Below the pieces are notes generated by a model. That model was not told the origin of the DNA. It saw only the letters and a program-made list of their open reading frames with translations, and searched no databases. A DNA stretch of 11,983 bases from DATIRA01 sp964553405 (GTDB taxonomy: Bacteria; Pseudomonadota; Gammaproteobacteria; Steroidobacterales; Steroidobacteraceae), in contig CAZKLS010000087.1 of NCBI GenBank assembly GCA_964553405.1, positions 1 through 11,983 of the forward strand, in the 5' to 3' direction. Both the position numbers and the translations under genes were made by a program. Each line of letters opens with the position of its first letter. Position 1 is the stretch's first letter. Positions 6,511-11,983 of this stretch are shown here, piece by piece.

Positions 6511-6530
6511 GGGTCGTCCCGGGTCGTCCC
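6511..6530. repeat. Tandem 10-bp direct repeat upstream of gltA
   Basis: GGGTCGTCCC occurs twice back to back (6511-6520 and 6521-6530), 20 bp before the gltA start codon. The 93-bp gap between the protease gene and gltA shows no convincing -35/-10 pair and no clear terminator. The repeat could be a protein-binding site, since one copy per helical turn places both on the same DNA face, or a small slippage duplication. Confidence 0.6.
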
Positions 6531-6550
6531 GCAAGAGCAAGAGAAACACG

Positions 6551-7849
<1,299 letters not shown>

Positions 7850-7864
7850 GCGCGCGCCGGCGAT

Positions 7865-8470
7865 TCACTCGAGCAGCGACTCGACTTCGGCCGCGCTGGC
7901 GCGTCGCATGGGCCGGCCGTCCACGGGGCTGGTCGGCGACTGGCGTATCCCGTCCACCGGAAAGACGACCGCGTCGACCGTCTGCCGGCCGGCCACGAAG
8001 CGCACGGCCGGGTAGGCGACCGTGCGGTCGCGCTCGAACCTCAGGCGCCGCTCGAGAATCTCGTGCGGGACTCCCCGCTCGGCGAGGCGCAGCGTCACCG
8101 CCTCGGTCGTGTCGGCGAACAGGTGCAGGTTGATGTCGGAATGCGCCGAGGCGGTGCCGGCGAGCACGGGCCCGACCAGCCGCGGCTCGAACTCGGCCAT
8201 CAGCTGCATCGCCTGCAGCGCGGAACGGCGCAGTTGCGCGAGATCCTGCTGGTGGCGGTCGGATGCGAACAGCCGCTGGTGCGCGACCAGTGCGGCCTCG
8301 ATCTCACGGTTGCGGGGCAGGATCGACGCATCCGTCACGCCGAGCCGCTCGGCCGCCTTGCGCTTCGCGAGCAGGTAGTCCTCGACCCCCTGCTCGCGCA
8401 TGATCCGGGCGGCCTCCTCGGCCACCGCTGCCCGCAGCATCTCGGCCCTGGGATTCGGTCGGCGGTTCAT
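7865..8470 (-). CDS. Uncharacterised protein with degenerate nucleotidyltransferase-like motif, downstream of mrcA
   Basis: I do not recognise a named function for this 201-residue soluble protein. The N-terminal half is predicted helical and charged, including EEAARIMREQGVEDYLLAKRKAAERLG (18-44) and a stretch rich in His, Gln and Leu near 64-95. The central segment GPVLAGTASAHSDINLHLFAD (100-120) resembles the GS...SDIDL signature of DNA polymerase beta-type nucleotidyltransferases. However, Asn114 replaces the second acidic residue and the Gly-Ser pair reads Gly-Thr, so catalysis by the usual two-metal mechanism is doubtful. The C-terminal part (153-175) looks like beta-strands: VRFVAGRQTVDAVVFPVDG. 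No signal peptide or membrane segment is seen. ATG 8470 lies 9 nt after the mrcA stop on the same strand, so it is probably co-transcribed with PBP1A. From memory, similar proteins occur next to class A PBP genes in other gammaproteobacteria. It ends 15 bp from gltA, convergently. Confidence 0.8.
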   Translation of the reverse strand: MNRRPNPRAEMLRAAVAEEAARIMREQGVEDYLLAKRKAAERLGVTDASILPRNREIEAALVAHQRLFASDRHQQDLAQLRRSALQAMQLMAEFEPRLVGPVLAGTASAHSDINLHLFADTTEAVTLRLAERGVPHEILERRLRFERDRTVAYPAVRFVAGRQTVDAVVFPVDGIRQSPTSPVDGRPMRRASAAEVESLLE

Positions 8471-8479
8471 GGCAGCCGT

Positions 8480-10891
8480 TCAGAAAATGGATTCGCTGCC
8501 CTGTACGGGCACGACGGATTCTGCCTCCACCTCCGCGGAGTAGTCCATCACGCCGGGATCGGGCGCGTACTGCTCGAGGAAGGCCTCGAATACTGCGCCG
8601 CTCGCGCCGGCGCGCGTCGGGCTGCCGGTGCTGCGCGAGACCCACATCCGTAACACCCCCGCCGGCTCGGGCTGCCGGTGTTCCGGCCGGCCGTCGAGCG
8701 CGTCCTTCATGAAGTAGATCCACATCGGCAGCGCCGTGCGGCCACCTTCCTCTCCATCTCCCAGCGAGCGCTCCTGGTCGAAGCCGATCCAGCTCGCGGC
8801 CACCAGGTCGGCATTGAAGCCGACGAACCACGCGTCGCGCCGATCGTTGGTGGTTCCGGTCTTGCCGGAGAGGTCCCGTCGCCCGAGTTCCTTGGCGCGC
8901 TGCGCGGTCCCGCGCTGGATCACGTCACCGAGCATGTCCGTCATGATGAAGGCGTTGGCCGCGGAGATCGCTCGCGGTGCGCAGTCCCCCTCGGCCTCGC
9001 GCTGCATCGTTTCCACGTCGCCGGTCGCCGCGTCCGCCTCACCGCAGACCGCCAGGGGCTGGGCCTGCTCGACGACGGCGCCGTCCGCATCGAGCACGCG
9101 CTCGATGAAGTACGGGGCCACCCGCAGACCGCCGTTGGCGAACACGGCGTATCCGCGCGCCATGTCGAGCGGCGTCACCTGCCCGGTGCCCAGCGCCAGG
9201 GTCAGGTTCGGCGGGATCGCGTCCTGATCGAAGCCGAACGCGGCGATGTGCCGTGCCGCGAATCCGATGCCGGTGCCGCGCAGCAGCCGTACGGAGATCA
9301 GGTTACGCGAGCGCGCGAGCCCCTCGCGCATCGGCGTCGGGCCGTAGAAACGACGGCTGTAATTCTGGGGACGCCATTCCTCGCCGCCCTCGCCGGCCTC
9401 GATCACCAGCGGCGCGTCGTTGACCAGCGTCGCGGGCGTGAAGCCCTTCTCCAGTGCCGCCGAGTACAGGAACGGCTTGAACGCCGACCCCGGCTGCCGC
9501 TTGGCCTGCACGGCCCGGTTGTACTTGCTCGCCCCGAAATCGAACCCGCCCACCAGCGCCTGGATCGCGCCGTCATTGGGGTCCATGGCCACCAGCGCAC
9601 CGGACACCGCCGGCAGCTGCGCCAGCCGGTGGCCACCCTCGGCTCGTGGCTCGACGTAGACGACGTGCCCGGGCTCGAGGATCTCGCCGGCCGACTTCGG
9701 CGCTGGGCCGAGCCGGTCGTCGTCCAGCGCGGCGCGCGCCCATGACATGTCCTCCCAGGCGAGCGGAATCTCGCTGCCGTCGCGGGCCAGCAGCCGCGCA
9801 GCGCGCTCGCGGACCTCGACGACCAGCGCGGGCTGCAGGTTCGCCTGCGGCGGATGGCCCTGCAGCGCCTCGCTGCGCGCCTGCGGATCGTCGAGCCGAG
9901 ACGGCTCCACGGTACCGGCCGGCCCGCGGTAGCCGTGGCGACGATCGTACTCGAGCATCGCGCGCCAGGCCGCTGCGTTCGCCGAGCCCTGCATGCCGCT
10001 GTCCACCGTGGTCATGACGCGGTAGCCGTCGGTCAGCGCCGCCGCTCCGAATCGCTCGACCATCCAGGCGCGCGCCATCTCGCCGACGTAGCCGGCCTCG
10101 AGCTCGATGTCGGGACCGTGGACGCGGCCCTCGATCGGTGCCGCGAGCGCCCGTTCACGGGCTTGTGCGTCGATCTTTCCGGTCTCCTGCATGCGGCGCA
10201 GCACATAGGCCCGTCGGTCGGCGGCCCGCTCCGGGCTCGCCACGGGGTTGTCCCGCGACGGCGAGCGAGGCAATCCGGCGATCAGTGCAGTCTCTGCGAG
10301 GTCGAGCTGTCCGAGGTCCTTGTCGAAGTAGACCTTTGCAGCGGCGCCGATCCCGTATGCCCGCTGCCCCAGGAAGATCCTGTTCAGGTACAGCGTCAGG
10401 ATCTCGTTCTTGCTGAACTCGCGCTCGAGTCGCAGCGCGAGGAACACTTCCTTGAGCTTGCGGCGCAACGTGCGCTCGGAGGTCAGCACAGTGTTTCGCG
10501 CGAGCTGCATCGTGATCGTGCCGCCACCCTCGCGCACGCCCCCGGCGGAGACGTTGCTCAGGACGGCGCGCAGCAGGCCCTGCCAGTCGACGCCGGGGTG
10601 CTCGTAGAAGCGGTCGTCCTCGGCCGCGAGGAATGCGTCGACCATCACTTCCGGGATGTCCTCCCAGGCCACCGGGATGCGCCGCTGCTCGCCGACCTGC
10701 GCGATCAGCTTGCCGTCCCGCGTGAACACCTGCAGCGGCAGCTGCAGACGGATGTCCCTGAGCTCCGCGGCCTGCGGGATCTCCGGCTCGAGGTACAGGT
10801 AGGCACCCGCGAATCCCATGGCCACGGCGACCGCTGCGGCGAACAGGGCCGTGAGCGTCATCACGAGTAGTTTCGAAACGATTCGGTTCAT
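8480..10891 (-). CDS. mrcA: Penicillin-binding protein 1A (class A, bifunctional)
   Basis: This 803-residue inner-membrane enzyme polymerises and cross-links peptidoglycan. A membrane anchor spans about residues 8-33. The GT51 glycosyltransferase domain includes AAEDDRFYEHPGVDW (89-103) with catalytic Glu91, GGTITMQLARN (123-133) and RKLKEVFLALRLE (144-156). An intervening OB-like region typical of PBP1A follows (about 318-425), with YRGP at 321-324. The transpeptidase domain has SAFK (469-472), SRN (528-530) and KTGT (677-680). Similarity to E. coli PBP1A, including EPEIPQAAELRDIRLQLPLQV and GEQRRIPV, makes mrcA/ponA the right assignment over mrcB. ATG 10891 (MNRIVSKLL) is chosen; an in-frame ATG at 10939 would add 16 residues without family support. 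Divergent pilM is the expected neighbour. Confidence 0.96.
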   Translation of the reverse strand: MNRIVSKLLVMTLTALFAAAVAVAMGFAGAYLYLEPEIPQAAELRDIRLQLPLQVFTRDGKLIAQVGEQRRIPVAWEDIPEVMVDAFLAAEDDRFYEHPGVDWQGLLRAVLSNVSAGGVREGGGTITMQLARNTVLTSERTLRRKLKEVFLALRLEREFSKNEILTLYLNRIFLGQRAYGIGAAAKVYFDKDLGQLDLAETALIAGLPRSPSRDNPVASPERAADRRAYVLRRMQETGKIDAQARERALAAPIEGRVHGPDIELEAGYVGEMARAWMVERFGAAALTDGYRVMTTVDSGMQGSANAAAWRAMLEYDRRHGYRGPAGTVEPSRLDDPQARSEALQGHPPQANLQPALVVEVRERAARLLARDGSEIPLAWEDMSWARAALDDDRLGPAPKSAGEILEPGHVVYVEPRAEGGHRLAQLPAVSGALVAMDPNDGAIQALVGGFDFGASKYNRAVQAKRQPGSAFKPFLYSAALEKGFTPATLVNDAPLVIEAGEGGEEWRPQNYSRRFYGPTPMREGLARSRNLISVRLLRGTGIGFAARHIAAFGFDQDAIPPNLTLALGTGQVTPLDMARGYAVFANGGLRVAPYFIERVLDADGAVVEQAQPLAVCGEADAATGDVETMQREAEGDCAPRAISAANAFIMTDMLGDVIQRGTAQRAKELGRRDLSGKTGTTNDRRDAWFVGFNADLVAASWIGFDQERSLGDGEEGGRTALPMWIYFMKDALDGRPEHRQPEPAGVLRMWVSRSTGSPTRAGASGAVFEAFLEQYAPDPGVMDYSAEVEAESVVPVQGSESIF

Positions 10892-10963
10892 TGCCAATTC
10901 TGAGATGCAGTCCTTGCCGCCCCTCCGGGGGATGTGCATAGTAGCCCGCGACGCAAGGGCAAA

Positions 10964-10979
10964 CTCATCGAAAGATGAG
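10964..10979. repeat. Short inverted repeat with GAAA centre upstream of mrcA
   Basis: CTCATC (10964-10969) and GATGAG (10974-10979) are exact inverted copies around GAAA. As RNA on the plus strand this is a 6-bp stem with a GNRA-type tetraloop. It lies about 73 bp upstream of the mrcA start codon, just upstream of the weak -10 read for that gene, so it could be an operator or a leader hairpin. No T-run follows on either strand, which argues against a terminator. Confidence 0.45.
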
Positions 10980-11009
10980 GGCGCAAAGCCACCGGTCTAC
11001 GGGCTCGGC

Positions 11010-11147
11010 CTATGACAGCGGGGTTGCCGGTCGGGACCTTACCGGAGTCGCGAATCGAGCGCGACGGTAGTCCACGACCGTCACGCTCTCCGCCACGGCG
11101 AACCCCCGGCACCGGAAGGACAGCACCAGCCCGCGTACGTGGATCAT
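11010..11147 (-). CDS. Possible small ORF, 45 residues, unrecognised
   Basis: Between mrcA and pilM, ATG at 11147 on the minus strand opens a 45-codon frame ending at TAG 11012-11010. It reads MIHVRGLVLSFRCRGFAV, followed by AESVTVVDYRRARFATPV. Nearly all of the first 26 codons end in G or C, as in real genes of this genome, and the amino-acid mix looks protein-like, with a hydrophobic-basic start. Only a distant GGA precedes the ATG; a GTG three codons upstream is another possible start. There is no homologue I recognise. In GC-rich DNA such frames also arise by chance, so this is a weak call. Confidence 0.2.
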   Translation of the reverse strand: MIHVRGLVLSFRCRGFAVAESVTVVDYRRARFATPVRSRPATPLS

Positions 11148-11304
11148 GAATCGCACGTCCGACCACAGGGCATGCGCGGCAAGAGGCGGGTTTTGCTATG
11201 GCGCTCACAATTATTTTTGGCAAGACGCTGTTATATAGTGGCGCAGGGGCATGAATTCCACTCCATATTTGCTGCGCAAGCTTTTGAACTAGAAGGACAC
11301 AGTC

Positions 11305-11983
11305 GTGCTGTTTCAGCGCAGGTACCGACCGGTCATAGGCCTCGATATCACGACCTCTTCGATCAAGCTGATCGAGCTTTCGAAGAGCGGCGACGGATAC
11401 CGGGTGGAATCGTACGCGGCCGAGCCGTCACCGCCGAACGCGATCAACGAAAAGGCCATCGTGGATGCCCAGGCGGTCGGCGACGCGGTGCGACGCGCGG
11501 TCAAGCGTTCCGGCGCCCGCGGCGGCGAGTGCGCGGTGGCGATCAGCGGCGACGCGGCGATCACCAAGATCATCCAGATGCCGCGCAGCCTGCGCGAGAG
11601 CGAGCTCGAGTCGCAGGTGGAGATGCAGGCCGACCAGTACATACCCTTCCCGATGGAAGAGGTGAGCTACGACTTCGAGGTCGTCGGGCCGTCCGAGAAG
11701 GACCCCGACATGCTCGACGTGCTGCTGGTCGCGACGCGGTCGGAGAACGTCGAGCAGCGCCAGGCCTCGGTCCAGGCCGCCGGTCTCTCGGCGCGCATCG
11801 TCGACGTGGAGGCCTTCGCGCTCGAAAACGCCTGCCGGCTGCTGACGCACCAGATGCCCGATGGCGGGCTCGAGCGCACCATCGCGGTCATCGACTTCGG
11901 CGCGAGCAGCACGACGTTCTCGGTGCTCCGCGACCTGAAGGTCACCTACACGCGCGACTTCGCCTTCGGCGGGCAGCAGCTCA
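11305..11983 (+). CDS. pilM: Type IV pilus assembly protein PilM, 3' end cut by window edge
   Basis: PilM is an actin-like (FtsA-fold) cytoplasmic ATP-binding protein. It binds the N-terminal tail of PilN and links the PilNOP inner-membrane alignment complex to the pilus motor. The first 226 codons are present. GLDITTSSIKLIEL (12-25) is the first phosphate-binding motif, ADQYIPFPMEEVSYDFEV (109-126) is the family signature, and VIDFGASSTTFSVL (195-208) is the second phosphate motif. The start is GTG 11305 with AGAAGGA (11291-11297) at 7-nt spacing, which decides it; the family usually begins MLxx just before this point. The divergent pairing with mrcA predicts pilN, pilO, pilP and pilQ beyond the right edge. 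The frame is open to the window end. Confidence 0.96.
   Translation, partial: MLFQRRYRPVIGLDITTSSIKLIELSKSGDGYRVESYAAEPSPPNAINEKAIVDAQAVGDAVRRAVKRSGARGGECAVAISGDAAITKIIQMPRSLRESELESQVEMQADQYIPFPMEEVSYDFEVVGPSEKDPDMLDVLLVATRSENVEQRQASVQAAGLSARIVDVEAFALENACRLLTHQMPDGGLERTIAVIDFGASSTTFSVLRDLKVTYTRDFAFGGQQL

Larger units (their letters stand above)
10892..11304. promoter_or_regulatory. Divergent mrcA-pilM intergenic region
   Basis: This 413-bp gap carries the control regions of both genes. On the pilM side, TG-T-TATATA (11229-11237) is a candidate extended -10 element, preceded by an AT-rich run (ACAATTATTTTTGG, 11207-11220) that could act as an UP-like or regulator-binding segment. No good -35 lies at standard spacing. 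On the mrcA side, TACTAT (minus strand, 10943-10938) is a weak -10 with no convincing -35. An inverted repeat lies at 10964-10979. A small GC3-rich reading frame on the minus strand (11147-11010) is listed separately. I see no RNA gene or mobile-element remnant. Confidence 0.5.

Noticed and set aside
11201..11211. Resemblance of GCGCTCACAATT to a lac-operator half-site upstream of pilM
   Set aside because: Only one half matches, there is no symmetric partner, and no LacI-type regulator or sugar operon is present.
11218..11232. TGGCA near the pilM start as a possible sigma-54 -24 element
   Set aside because: No GC dinucleotide occurs at the required -12 spacing, so the sigma-54 pattern fails.

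Overview
The window looks like chromosomal DNA from a high-GC gammaproteobacterium, roughly 65-70% GC by eye. The indicators are gene content and order: a yicC / phosphatase / rph / rdgB / hemW block, a zinc-type rpmE, a type II (NADH-regulated family) citrate synthase, and mrcA (PBP1A) divergent from pilM. The last arrangement is a hallmark of type IV pilus-bearing Gammaproteobacteria (ponA/pilMNOPQ). Species cannot be fixed from sequence reading alone. I see no insertion sequences, prophage genes, tRNA/rRNA genes or CRISPR arrays, and no broken genes; the only incomplete genes are yicC and pilM, cut by the window edges.

Left part (1-4334): yicC (minus, 3' end off-window) is divergent from a tightly packed plus-strand group. 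That group is a PP2C-type Ser/Thr phosphatase, RNase PH (rph), the dITP/XTP pyrophosphatase rdgB and the haem-chaperone-type radical SAM protein hemW. rph/rdgB overlap by GTGA and rdgB/hemW by ATGA, so translation is probably coupled. The theme is RNA turnover (YicC, RNase PH), nucleotide-pool cleaning (RdgB) and haem trafficking (HemW), with an orphan phosphatase at the front.

Middle (4293-4630): between hemW and rpmE there is a compositionally distinct patch. About 150 bp is only about 44% GC, with a 40-bp core near 25%. It is flanked by one TTATGCACA and a perfectly inverted pair of consensus DnaA boxes (TTATCCACA / TGTGGATAA). This is the most interesting non-coding signal in the window and is a candidate replication origin or DnaA-binding locus. 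rpmE follows with a good sigma-70 promoter and a strong hairpin terminator.

Right part (4900-11983): a secreted M48-family metalloprotease lipoprotein and gltA lie on the plus strand. Convergent to them on the minus strand are mrcA and a small gene 9 nt downstream of it, which encodes an unrecognised protein with a degenerate nucleotidyltransferase-like motif. A 413-bp divergent intergenic region separates mrcA from pilM, which runs off the right edge and presumably begins a pilMNOPQ cluster.
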